DNA of 64,000 bases from Dendrolimus kikuchii (taxonomy: Eukaryota; Arthropoda; Insecta; Lepidoptera; Lasiocampidae): assembly GCA_019925095.2 (NCBI GenBank), contig CM034407.1, forward strand, positions 16,870,710 through 16,934,709, given 5' to 3'. Shown piece after piece: positions 33,090-43,655 of the stretch. Within the stretch, counting starts at the first letter, position 1; every line of letters starts with the position of its first letter. Under the pieces are notes generated by a model. It was not told where the DNA came from and made no database searches. It was given only the letters and a program-made list of their open reading frames with translations. The translations under genes and the position numbers were made by a program.

Positions 33090-33305
33090 ATTTCCCACTT
33101 GCGGCCCGGAGCGGTTTCCCCGCGCTCTGTCCCGCTCTCGTGGTATATAGCGTCATGTTATATAGCCTATGACACTCCCTGTTAACGTAGCATTCCAACA
33201 GAATAAAATAATTTTTAAAATCGATTTAGTAAATCCAGAGATTACCCCTTACAACGTCACAAACTCACAAACTTTACCTCTTTATAATATTAGTATAAAA
33301 GTATA
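33090..33305 (+). repeat. family E repeat
   Basis: Contains tatatagcgtcatgttatat, aaatccagagattacccctt and ctttataatattagtataaa. It is the reverse-orientation match to 26214-26414. Confidence 0.65.
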
Positions 33306-34097
33306 GATAAGAACCAGTCATACTAAACGAAAATCATTGTTACGATTGTATAGGTGTCACTAAATATGCGAAGTATCCAGCCTTCTATACAGACCCAACA
33401 AAGAACAATGATTTCCTCTTAATATATTATGTTCGACGAAATGGAGTGAGTGACAGGCAAGTTGACCTTGGTATCCCGATTATTCCTTGAAAAGATAATT
33501 AGTAATACGAGCACACACAAATAAACTAGTTGTTCATAATAGATTTTTGTAAGGGTATTGAGAATTAATGTATGAAATATATAATATTTTCTTAAAAAAC
33601 AACCCTTTCCTTTGGTTTGTCGTTTGATATTCCTTCACAGAAATTGATCAATCAATCAATATCTTTACTTCCAAGAATGTAGTTTACACATGTGTTATGC
33701 AATTGTAGATCCACAGTACATTCTATCACATGAATTAAAAATTAAAATTAAGTTTACATAAATATTTTAATTTACAAAATACTGTATATATATATGTACA
33801 CATACTGTATGTATGTGTAAATAATTTAGTTGGGCATGATGTGTGGGCACATAATACTGCGCACTCATAAGGTCTCACAACAACGCCAGCCCAATAACCT
33901 TCTACGATTAATATTAATGTCCCCGAACGGCTCTGATGCCATGAATCAACGCATCCGTATGTCAACATACATACACGTATTATATTAACTACATCCCATT
34001 ACATAGATATGTCACGATGAACGTTTTCGCTCGTAAATTCCGCTAGTAATATCGACTTGTATTCCCAAGCATGTAAGCCAAATTTTAAGATAACACT
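33306..34097. other. no gene; probable minus-strand LINE 3' end at about 33640-33970
   Basis: 33640-33670 holds a (caat)n run, which on the minus strand would be a LINE microsatellite tail. Upstream on that strand the sequence 'gcatcagagccgttcgggga ... gggctggcgttgttgtgaga' looks like a LINE 3' UTR. I do not recognise a protein. The rest is AT-rich. Confidence 0.35.
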
Positions 34098-34153
34098 GTA
34101 ACGACTAACTTTTTTAGTCGCTACAAAATTATAAAGAAAAATAACACAATAAT
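34098..34153 (+). repeat. family B-like LTR 5' end
   Basis: TGTAACGACTAACTTTTTTA and the following tagtcgctac match the start of family B LTRs. Continuity is lost after about 50 bp, where the 256-bp tandem array begins. Confidence 0.55.
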
Positions 34154-34920
34154 TTGATAATTGGAAACTGTTCAGTCCTTGCCTATATAAGTAGGTAAAA
34201 CATCGCTCCGCTGATTTTGTTGAGTACCCTCTTTCTGTGTGAGGCAACGGCCAATGCACAGCAGGGTAAGGGGCAGCCATTTTGAACTGTCACTGTCAAA
34301 GTTTCGAAGACATCGCGCCGCGCGCTCACCTGTTTTATTAAATTTAAATAATTATAATTACTGGCCGTGCCAATAACTTTCAAAGACCTAATCTGTGTAC
34401 AGTGGTAGTTGATAATTGAAAAATGTTCGGTCCTTGCCTATAATAAGTAGGTAAAACATCGCTCCGCTGATTTTGTTGAGTACCCTCTTTCTGTGTGAGG
34501 CGACGGCCAATGCACAGCAGGGTAAGGGGCAGCCATTTTGAACTGTCACTGTCAACGTTTCGAAGACATCGCGCCGCGCGCTCACCTGTTTTATTAAATT
34601 TAAATAATTATAATTACTGGCCGTGCCAATAACTTTCAAAGACCTAATCTGTGTACAGTGGTAGTTGATAATTGAAAAATGTTCGGTCCTTGCCTATAAT
34701 AAGTAGGTAAAACATCGCTCCGCTGATTTTGTTGAGTACCCTCTTTCTGTGTGAGGCGACGGCCAATGCACAGCAGGGTAAGGGGCAGCCATTTTGAACT
34801 GTCACTGTCAACGTTTCGAAGACATCGCGCCGCGCGCTCACCTGTTTTATTAAATTTAAATAATTATAATTACTGGCCGTGCCAATAACTTTCAAAGACC
34901 TAATCTGTGTACAGTGGTAG
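34154..34920. repeat. three tandem 256-bp units
   Basis: Units at 34154-34408 (255 bp), 34409-34664 and 34665-34920. Units 2 and 3 read as identical and unit 1 differs at several sites. Each has a TATA-like cctataataagtagg, a ggggcagccattttgaactg segment, and a GC-rich atcgcgccgcgcgctcacct. The repeated minus-strand frame (from an ATG in each unit) has no family features and repeats only because the DNA does. Role unknown; an LTR U3 repeat or a local amplification is possible. Confidence 0.9.
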
Positions 34921-35340
34921 CTTTTAAGTGAAGCATAGTGCCGTGCTCTGTTTCCGAGTGCAACCTGAACCGTGCCAGAAGAGAGCTGATCTCAAGGTTG
35001 GTGGAGCTTCTGCTTTTATAGTGCAAGGATTAGGTCATATCTCCGCTATACAGTCCACAGAAATCGAACCACTATATTCTGCGGGTTAGAGCATCCCACA
35101 AAAACCAAACATCGAATGCCTCCTGAAATAAACGCGAATATTGTTGTATCAACTCTAGCAGTGAACAGTTGTATTCCAATCTACTACCCGTGCGCAGGTT
35201 TGGCGATAGCCTTATGATGTCAGGCGTCGATGGTCAGTAGGGTTGACAAAAAAGGTTATATAAAATATAGTTGTTGTAATAAATTTATTATTTTAATTTA
35301 TTATTGTGTATACCGATGACTACTTACTATTATACAATAA
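34921..35340. other. no gene; family G repeat at about 35216-35290
   Basis: gatgtcaggcgtcgatggtc followed by agtagggttgacaaaaaagg recurs at about 59103-59155. Nothing coding was recognised. Confidence 0.4.
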
Positions 35341-35575
35341 CTAGCTGTGCCCGCGACGTCATCCGCGTGGAACTTGCTTTCAAAACCCTCCGATTTTGAA
35401 ACATTCTTCATTGGTGCTCCGTTCCTATTGGTCTTAGCGTGATGATATATAGCCTATAGCCTTCCTCGATAAATGGGCTATCCAACATTGAAAGAATTTT
35501 TCAAACCAGACCCCTAGTTTCTGAGATTAGCGCGTTCAATCAAACAATATATTAGTATATTTGGCTACAACACTA
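35341..35575 (+). repeat. family E repeat
   Basis: Starts actagctgtgcccgcgacgt, passes gatgatatatagcctatagc, and ends gattagcgcgttcaatcaaa. Confidence 0.7.
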
Positions 35576-36749
35576 ATACTTAATGAATGAAACGTCCGAA
35601 TTGAATAATTCAAAAAGTTCTAGAAAGGTATTGAATTCGTCTTGAATATGGAGTAATTTATTTTGATAAAGATTAATACCAAGGCACAAAATAAAGAGTT
35701 TTGAAGCGACGACATTATAATTATTTAAAATAATAAAAGAAAACACTTATTGTGAGATAACGACCATAGTTAGACATATGGTTATGCAATATTTTTTGTA
35801 GACATTTATATGTTCTGTAAAGTGGTAGTACATTGTTTTGTTCTATAATCAATAGTTTTCGCAGCGCACGCCGTGTAAGGATTTTTTCGGGTCATTTTTT
35901 TACACCTTGGGTTACATTATTGGACTTTTAGTAAGGATCCCTAATTTTTTTTAAATAATATATAGCCTACAGTCTTCCCCGATAAATGTACTATTCAACA
36001 CTGAAAGAATTTTTCAAATCGGACTAGCAGTTCCTGAGATTAGTGCGTTTAAACAAACAAACTTTTCAGCTTTATAATATTAGTATAGATAGTAAGTAGT
36101 CATCGGCTAACCTGCGCGTGGCGTATATAAAGAAAATGCAAGACGATATGTGTGAATCAGTTTCTCATTTCAACCTCAAGGTCCCGGTCAACTCGAGTCC
36201 AAAGCATGACCTCCACAATACTTTTATTGCACTAATAATTTTCTGTAGACCGCAACAACAAAGCTTGGTACAATGAAAGATGTTGCTCTTTCCTTACAAT
36301 TTTGCCCTTTTTGTACATTCTACTTGTAACATGTGTAATGGCTATGAAATAAAGATTTTGTTTACAGTTATACATATAAACATTGCAATTTCAATTTAAC
36401 GCAAAAAGTAAGATTTAAGTCGCGAGTGTTCATGTTTTAGGTATTTTTCCGATATAGGTTGAATGAATCCTAAATAATAATCTACTAATTTATTTATTAC
36501 AAGACAAAACATAGATAAATACAAACAATAATATTATTAGTAAAAAAAAATTCTTTATATCTGTTGTGGAATAAATACTCTTTGTTGCGATTTTATAATA
36601 CTGGCCGCTCAGTTTTTCACTTTATTATAATAAAAGAAAATCGAGTTGTTTGCGATTCGAACGTAAGGAAAAAATAGCGTTTTAATTTCTATAGTCCCAT
36701 TTTAATTTACATATATATAATTTTGCCTCGTTCAGGTCCATCACAATAT
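35576..36749. other. no gene; family E part at 35940-36095
   Basis: 35940-36095 matches the 3' half of family E (tatatagcctacagtcttcc to ataatattagtatagatag). The rest is AT-rich with nothing recognised. Confidence 0.45.
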
Positions 36750-37231
36750 TGTTACGAGTTGCAGGACTCGAATTAAAATGCCGTTGGAATTATTATAGAG
36801 TTTATTAAAACTATACAAACACGTATAATACAGGTACAAATATCACCGAACGCAATAAGTCCAAACGTAAGGCTCAAAAACGTAATTCAAATACACGCGC
36901 AAAATCTGTCAATAAATAGATTACAGAATGAACACAAGTTTTGCTTCGCTTGTGGTTATTGCTCGACTGCCGATCTCTCCATTGGGTCATTGCTTTATAC
37001 TGCACAGATACAATATGTCTGCCCAACCGCGTGGACCGAATTTCTCAGAATCAGTACGACACACCTGGCTAATTACTGCCATAAAAGATTAAAATACACA
37101 ATGGGATGTTTTCTAATCACAAATTTTAAACACAAAGTAAACAAAAGAAGTCCATATGCCGAAAGATAATAAAGTGTGTTTTTACGGTATACAGATGTGA
37201 ATCCATTTTTGTCGGCGTGTAGGTCGTAACA
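36750..37231 (-). repeat. solo LTR, family D
   Basis: On the minus strand it runs from TGTTACGACCTACACGCCGA to CTGCAACTCGTAACA, 482 bp, matching the solo LTR at 11920-12451. Flanking bases are atat and gtat, so the target duplication is imperfect or lost. Confidence 0.82.
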
Positions 37232-38199
37232 GTATCTATGTTAGAAATTAATACCTAGATCCGATTTGGTCCTTTTAATGAAGGAACAAATAAGTGGGCA
37301 GTCTTTATCGGCTATTCCCCTAAAGCGTTACTTAAAAAAAATAAGTTATTAAAAGGCGTTAGTTAGGCAATAAAACCCTAGTCATCATCATTAACCTACA
37401 AGCAGGCAAGCTATAAATTGACTTGTGTGTAAATAAGACGGATATTATTTAAACACACAATGACAAACAGACTAACTGTAAGACCGTAACTGTTAACTAA
37501 GATTGTATATTTATTTATTTAATTAATTTTAGGAAGGCTTACAGATATATCAGTTATAGTAAAAAAAGTAGTATATAAAAAATAAATGCTGATAACCAGC
37601 CTCCACCTATCGCTAACAACACATACATACATACACAATTCCTAATGATAATATACTTACGTTACTAAGTTTCTATCTTTCAAAAAATTCTTGGGCCAGT
37701 ATCCGCTTGACCGAATTTATACGATTCAATTTTACTACTATTTTGTTGAAACATATTTGAGCTTCATAAGATAAAGGCGTTTTGTCTATAGTTAGTGGTC
37801 ACAAAAGGTGAGTGAAACAATCCTCTCTATCTGAGACCAAGCTGAAAGAGTTAACAATTAAACGATAACTATGCTTCGAAATATAATTAAGCTAAGCAAT
37901 TTCAAAACTCAGCAAACGTCTTCCAAGGAGTCTTACAAATACAGCATGTAAAAAATAACACGAACTTAATCAACATGCCATTTCAAAATTAATTACCTCT
38001 TTATCATGCCTATTGGGAAGCAATAATATATTCTGATACGTTTTCAGATATTTCGGCAAACGCAATAGATCAGCAAATATCTAGTGTAACAATAATACTC
38101 TAGTAATTATTCTTCCTTCATTGATAACTCTTTCACGATACAGGCTCTCCGTTTGTAGAACTCACTACCGCTCAACATCAAACAAGCTAAATCCATATT
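37232..38199. other. no gene recognised
   Basis: AT-rich sequence, including a short (acat)n at about 37618. Nothing else was recognised. Confidence 0.4.
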
Positions 38200-38879
38200 C
38201 AGTGGCGTAGCGTAGTGGCGGCAGGGGCTGCAATTTTTTAGGGGGGGGGGGGGCAAAATTTTACAATAAGTAATATAAATATTTGAACCATTTCATATTT
38301 TTATCGCAACTACAAATTCGGCCGGATTGAAAAGAGCACGGAATTATTCATTACTTATTCTGTGACAAATTCGGGGAATCCCCTTTCTTTGGATATTTTG
38401 TAGCGACTGCTGGCAACACAAAAGAAAAATAATTTTCAAAATCGGTTCAGTAGATCCAGAGATTACTCGCTACAACATCACAAACACACAAACTTTACCT
38501 CTCTATAATATAAATATAGATATTGTTAGCAACGCAATATCATATTTGTTTAATGTTTAATATGTTGTAAATAAATGGCGAAGACGGGCGGCAGAGGGCG
38601 CGCGTAAGGCAACAGAGGGGGTTGGGCGGGATGCGGGGATAGGCTGGCGTCGATTGTCGCCCGCGCATGCCTAACAGTCTTCGGTCCGCGTCGCGCCGTG
38701 ATATACGTGTTTCTATGCCTACGTTTGTCCGCGTGCCGTTTATTTTCGAGTAAAAAAAAATCTCCAGTTTTATTTGCTGGAGGTTACAGATATAGTACTC
38801 ATTAAATTGAAATACCTAAATAAAAGGGTGGCAAAATTGTCTTCCGCCCCGGGCGGCCATCACCAGCGCTACGCCGCTG
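38200..38879. mobile_element. terminal-inverted-repeat DNA element with nested insertions
   Basis: Left end CAGTGGCGTAGCG and right end (reverse complement) CAGCGGCGTAGCG are inverted repeats with one mismatch. The inner flanks also correspond loosely (ggggcaaaatttt versus gtggcaaaattgt, with a 12-G run at about 38241-38253). Between them lie a family E fragment (38400-38520) and a complete solo LTR (38524-38788). No transposase is present. No clear target duplication was found. Confidence 0.6.
38524..38788. repeat. solo LTR, 265 bp
   Basis: TGTTAGCAACGCAATATC to GCTGGAGGTTACA, flanked by the 5-bp direct repeat GATAT (38519-38523 and 38789-38793). It is GC-rich in the middle. Five-base duplications suit BEL/Pao or some Ty3 elements. 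It is the only copy in the window, so the family is unknown. Confidence 0.75.
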
Positions 38880-39814
38880 TCCTGTCTTTTAAAGTGATGG
38901 TTACTAAATATCTTTGGCGCTCGCAAGTCTAAAACATGCTGCTGATTCCATATATACTATGATATAACTTATTTTCATATAGTATATAAAGTATATTATT
39001 ATGTATATATAAATTAATTTTTTACTTCTTGGAATATTTTATTTATTTATTGTCTTCATCGCGACTGTTGTCTTAATATTTTCCTTAGTTTAGGGGGTTT
39101 CCTGGAAGAGATCGCTTTAAGCCATAAGGCCGCCCTTTGTTCAACATTAACTGTACTTAGTTTTAATTTTTGGTGAACTATAAAGTGTTTTCATTCATTC
39201 ATTCAATCATGCTCAAAAATACATTTGAAAACTTTTTTAAAACCCAGTCTAGCTGTTTCTAGCGTCAAACTTCAATGCGGCCCTTAGCAAATTATACCTA
39301 CTTATCAACAAAGTGTGACTTCCCAACTTGTGGAAACCCAAAGCAGGCACAACATTCGAAGCACAAACGGCATCAATCAACCTCGCCAGCAGGGCCATTA
39401 ACTAGCATAATGACGTCATAAAATATACATGAACCTCCCCCTGCACCCCCATAGGCTCAAACGGGAAACATTCACGATCCAAAGCACACTGTAATATCCT
39501 GTGTTTATCAACACTTGTGAAGTTTACGCTACGAAATGCACGCATTCATTTTACCGGCTATGTAGAGGATGTTATTTAATAAATACTGAAAGGCAACAAA
39601 CAATTTTCACATGCACAGTCGCGGCATGAAAAGGTTCGTCATCTTAAAATCGACTTTTGCTTTCACGAGTACAAGAAACAGTACTGCCAACATTTTAATA
39701 AAAGTTACGTTTACAAAATATATCCCGGGAATCCCGCGGGAATATTCCCGGGAGCGCTTTGAAGTTGTTCTGATGCATATAAATTAGCTTATTCCGACAC
39801 AGTTTCCACTACCA
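38880..39814. other. no gene; family I LINE tail at 39085-39210
   Basis: 39085-39210 (+) has gtttcctggaagagatcgct, gccataaggccgcc, ctataaagtgttttcattca: a family I 3' end with a (ttca)n tail. At 39722-39755 are cccgggaatcccgcgggaat and tattcccggga, shared with 54550-54590. Nothing else was recognised. Confidence 0.5.
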
Positions 39815-40029
39815 TTTGCCCGTCTGGATGGCTACCACCACTGGTCTAAAGTATGTCCCCATAACCACCTTGAGTTGTGTTCCGGCATTAGCGACCAGGT
39901 TCCAGTCTCCCTTAAGAGAACAGCAGCGTATTTGTAGCACCTTTGGTGTTGCAAATGTCTATAGGCGATGGTAACCGCTTTCCATCAAGTGGGCCGTCTG
40001 CCTGTCTGCTGAACTCCTGCAAAAAAAAA
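39815..40029 (+). mobile_element. family A SINE-like repeat, 5'-truncated
   Basis: From catttgcccgtctggatggc to actcctgcaaaaaaaaa. It is the 3' two thirds of the family with an A tail. Confidence 0.8.
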
Positions 40030-40304
40030 CTAAGATTACATTATTTTTTAAATGCTACGATGATTTGTATGCAGGGAATGCCGCAGGAATTTCAAGTCAA
40101 GCGTGGACGAAGTCACGGGCATATCCTAGTATTTTTGTAATAATAAAAAGAATTATTGTAAATAAATGAATGAAAGAATATTTAGTAAATATATAAGGGC
40201 CATTCAATTCCTTGTTCGGATAAAACAGTGCTTCTAGCTCAGCGTATTTCGTTTCGAATTACTTCTTCCTTTCGTCTTCCCATTGCGAATATAAAAGTAG
40301 ATAC
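40030..40304. other. no gene recognised
   Basis: Begins with the ending shared with the cccgggaat repeats (gccgcaggaatttcaagtca, tcctag). Nothing coding. Confidence 0.4.
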
Positions 40305-40716
40305 TGTAACGATTAACCGCTTTAGTCGTTATGATATAAGAATTTGTTTTCAAATCCCCCCCGATTTTGAAACATTTTTCATTGCTGCTCCGCTCCTATT
40401 GGTCTTAGCGTGATGATATATAGCCTATAGCCTTCCTCGATAAATGGGCTATCCAACACTGAAAGAATTTTTCAAATCAGACCAGCTCCTGAGATTAGCG
40501 CGTTTAAACAAACTCGTCAGCTTTATAATATTAGTATAGATAAGATTTAAATAAAATCATAGAACGCCTCCCAAAACAAGATAAGACAGTGTTGTATCGG
40601 GCCGCGAGCAGAACACATCTATCTAAAAGTGTCTCAGCGTTGCTAGTATAAAGTTATGCTCTCCACCAGTCTCTTATGGAAGATCCCGGTCAGCTCTGAA
40701 ACCACTGGCCGTTACA
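40305..40716 (+). repeat. solo LTR, family B, with nested family E insertion
   Basis: TGTAACGATTAACCGCTTTA to ACTGGCCGTTACA, flanked by the 4-bp direct repeat ATAC (40301-40304 and 40717-40720). Family E sequence at about 40343-40546 splits it; without that it would be about 210 bp, like the copy at 16754-16975. A TATAAAG box is at 40647-40653. The last 40 bases plus 67 bases of right flank recur, reversed, inside the LINE insertion at 43752-44011. Confidence 0.85.
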
Positions 40717-41067
40717 ATACATAAGCAAAGAATTAATTTACATATGAATTAGATGAATAAACCCCAAGTCGAATAGAAGCAAAATTCAATATTCAAAATT
40801 TCACAGTCGTTTTCATAACGCAGTCACGATTCGAGATAACAACACTTGTTCCGAAGTATTTCACCCAATATTCCTTGTGATAAACATAAAAAAGGTAAAG
40901 AAAAAAACTTTATTAATCCGAAGAACATAAAGGGAAAACTTTTAACGGGCAGGGACGAAGGTAACGGTCTGGCGTGAATATACAAAATGAATTTGTATCA
41001 CCCAAGTTGAGGGCCAATATTATGTGGAACATTTATTATTTCCTCAGATACCTAACGAACCCTTTAT
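40717..41067. other. no gene recognised
   Basis: Right flank of the solo LTR; its first 67 bases are duplicated at 43911-43966 and beyond on the minus strand. The rest is AT-rich. Confidence 0.5.
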
Positions 41068-41250
41068 AATAACTCAAACTCTGGAATGCGTTGCCTCTTA
41101 CTGTCAGAAAGGTTCAAACAATTACCTCCTTTACGGTACATACTTAGAAATTACTATCTGTCTTTAAAAGTTTATGTCTAATATTATAAACTGCTAACAG
41201 TACCGTCACTATACATCCTCGAAGTAGCCATGTTTGTTAGATATAATAAA
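41068..41250 (+). mobile_element. family I LINE, ORF2 tail fragment
   Basis: actctggaatgcgttgcctc, ttactgtcagaaagg and ctatctgtctttaaaagttt match the coding end of the copy at 25672. The 3' UTR is cut short at the 496-bp tandem duplication. Confidence 0.65.
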
Positions 41251-41258
41251 GATTTTTT

Positions 41259-42250
41259 CAACACACTTGCTCATAAAGTGGCTCTATGGTCACCGCAATT
41301 AGGCACAGAATGACACCCATAATCAAACTGTGACTAAAAAACATTATAACTCACTAGTGAGTTATAGATTTTTTTTTTAATTTTATTGGTTGAGTTGCTT
41401 TGTTCTTAAAAAAGTTTTTATTCAAAAAAAAAAGATCGTGTTCTATAGAACAAATAAATTAATGTTCCTATTGCTTGCTCATTTCATGCAACTTCTTATT
41501 TAAATAGATAATTTTAACTCATACGTGTTTAATAAATAAAACTTTCACTCATGTATAACTTTTTTATCTACTAAATAAAATGAGTTTTTGTTGTTATTTT
41601 ATTCACAAGTGTGTTGAAAAACGTCGTATGATACACGTGTGTATTGATGATTACCGTCCTCGGCTCTCTTAAGACCCTCGCCTACGGCTCGAGTCTCAAT
41701 GGCGCCTCGGCGGTAATCACCAATGTTACACACTAGTACCATAATGTACTATTTCAACACACTTGCTCATAAAGTGGCTCTATGGTCACCGCAATTAGGC
41801 ACAGAATGACACCCATTATCAAACTGTGAGTAAAAAACATTATAACTCACTAGTGAGTTATAGATTTTTTTTTTTAATTTTATTGGTTGAGTTGCTTTGT
41901 TCTTAAAAAAGTTTTTATTCAAAAAAAAAAGATCGTGTTCTATAGAACAAATAAATTAATGTTCCTATTGCTTGCTCATTTCATGCAACTTCTTATTTAA
42001 ATAGATAATTTTAACTCGTACGTGTTTAATAAATAGAACTTTCACTCATATATAACTTTTTTTATCTACTAAATAAAATGAGTTTTTGTTGTTATTTTAT
42101 TCACAAGTGTGTTGAAAAACGTCGTATGATACACGTGTGTATTGATGATTACCGTCCTCGGCTCTCTTAAGACCCTCGCCTACGGCTCGAGTCTCAATGG
42201 CGCCTCGGCGGTAATCACCAATGTTACACACTAGTACCATAATGTACTAA
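41259..42250. repeat. tandem duplication, two 496-bp units
   Basis: Units 41259-41754 and 41755-42250 differ at only a few bases. Each contains an inverted-repeat element (TTTTTCAACACACTTG at its left and CAAGTGTGTTGAAAAA about 350 bases on). Each also has the 22-bp perfect palindrome TATAACTCACT/AGTGAGTTATA (41345-41366, 41841-41862), and a second imperfect hairpin between gattaccgtcctcggctc and gcctcggcggtaatc. No protein is coded. The high identity points to a recent unequal exchange or slippage. Confidence 0.88.
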
Positions 42251-42765
42251 TTCCCACGTATGTCAGATAGTGTACCACGTAACAGACGGGATAAAGATAG
42301 GCTTTGCACGCATCCCTGCAAAACAGCTCTATTGCGGAAAAGCATCGTATGCATGGCATCAAAAATATACCATAGGATTCCACAAACTATAAAATTGTTA
42401 AATACAAATTCTTTCAAATTTTATCTAAAAAAGTTGCTTGCTAATAAATGCTATTACACTATAAATGAATACATAAATGATAAACTATAATTCAACCTCA
42501 CAATGATAATCATATTACCAATTACAAAATTATTTATATTGACTGTTATAATTATCTGGCTATGGGACTGTGGACGCTATTTATTTAATTTTAACTGAAA
42601 TTGTGACATATTTATGATAATATTATAAACAATGTAAATTGTACGAGCTAAATCTGCACGCCAAGATGGCAAAAACGTGTGTAACTAAATATAATTATTG
42701 TAACACCTTTTAAACCATGTTTTTTGCAATAAATAAATTTGAATTTGAATTTGAATAAACATTTA
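42251..42765 (+). mobile_element. LINE 3' end with ORF2 tail
   Basis: 42260-42490 encodes ALLRKSIVCMASKIYHRIPQ, TIKLLNTNSFKFYLKKLL and CYYTINEYINDKL, then stops. This is the common C-terminal end of a LINE reverse transcriptase (…LRKSFxxxAPKIYNxLPxxIK...FKxxLKxxLLxKxYYSxxEFL). A 270-base 3' UTR and a (tttgaa)n tail to about 42760 follow. The 5' part is lost. The upstream border coincides with the end of the tandem duplication. Confidence 0.75.
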
Positions 42766-42776
42766 GATTTAGGTTA

Positions 42777-43030
42777 CGTTCCATTAGGGACTCACAACGA
42801 CCACGTTCGCGACCGCGATTGTAGCCGTTCCACTTGCTTGCCAGCGTTACAAACTATAAATCCAAGTGGAACGACTATTCGACCAACCTCTTGACATGGG
42901 TCGTTGTGAGCGTTGTGTGATCGAAAATGATAACGTCATTAGTGACGTTTTCGCCACGACCACAACGATCGCGGTCGCTTTATGGAACGGCTATTGAGCA
43001 TTTTGGGCGTTGTGAGTTACTAATGGAACG
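42777..43030. mobile_element. MITE-like element with long terminal inverted repeats
   Basis: Left end cgttccattagggactcaca pairs with the right end (reverse complement cgttccattagtaactcaca) over about 26 bases with 3 mismatches. Inner parts also pair (cgcgaccgcgatt versus gatcgcggtcgc, agccgttcca versus tggaacggct), so most of the 254 bp can fold back. No coding capacity. Non-autonomous DNA transposon by structure. Confidence 0.75.
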
Positions 43031-43499
43031 CCCTGTTAGAAGGTTCATTGAAACGTCACTGTCACACTGACAAGAGTGATGTGTTGTCAACGTCACTCTC
43101 GCGGAGCGTCGTGGCTAAGGAAGCGAGATGGCCGTAAGAAGGAAGATATATAACCTCTTCTAGAGAACAATCGCCAGCGCACCAATTATTCGACGAACCG
43201 CGATCCATTGTCTTAATCAAAGTGAATTATAACGTAATCGGTGTTAATATCAAGAGAGATAATTGTTATTTAAGCAATAGAAACATTATTTTGGTAAAGA
43301 TCACAAAAGATGTTAATTTCATAAATACAACCGCGTACATCATGCCATGCCACGATGAATTCTGATTAATAAAGCCTTCCTGAGTTTAAACGAATCTGAC
43401 GAGCTTATAGACGTATTACATATACTTTCTTTTGTACTTATATGTATTGTGTATACTTATCATTTATCATTATTTTTAAAATGCACTACCGTCACTATT
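43031..43499. other. no gene recognised
   Basis: Holds a TATATAA-containing stretch (gaagatatataacctcttct, about 43143) and an aataaagcc at about 43369, the spacing of an LTR. No terminal match or target duplication supports one. Otherwise nothing was recognised. Confidence 0.3.
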
Positions 43500-43655
43500 A
43501 AAAATAGATTAATCTCTGACAAGGGTTGCCTGGAAGAGATCGCTTTTTAGCGATAAGGCCGCCCATTGTACCATCTCTTGTAGTTTTCTATTTCTGTTTA
43601 TCTATGTTTTGGCGTACAATAAAGTGTTGTCTATCCTATCTATCATATTTATCTA
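43500..43655 (+). mobile_element. family I LINE 3' tail
   Basis: gggttgcctggaagagatcg, agcgataaggccgccc, then aataaagtgttgtctatcct with a tatc-type tail. A second family I copy follows directly. Confidence 0.7.

Noticed and set aside
34183..34895. Three repeated minus-strand proteins
   Set aside because: They repeat only because the 256-bp DNA unit repeats; codon content is random-like and the first is shortened.
43034..43415. A solo LTR (TGTTAG start, TATATAA box, AATAAAG near the end)
   Set aside because: No matching flanking duplication and no second copy in the window.
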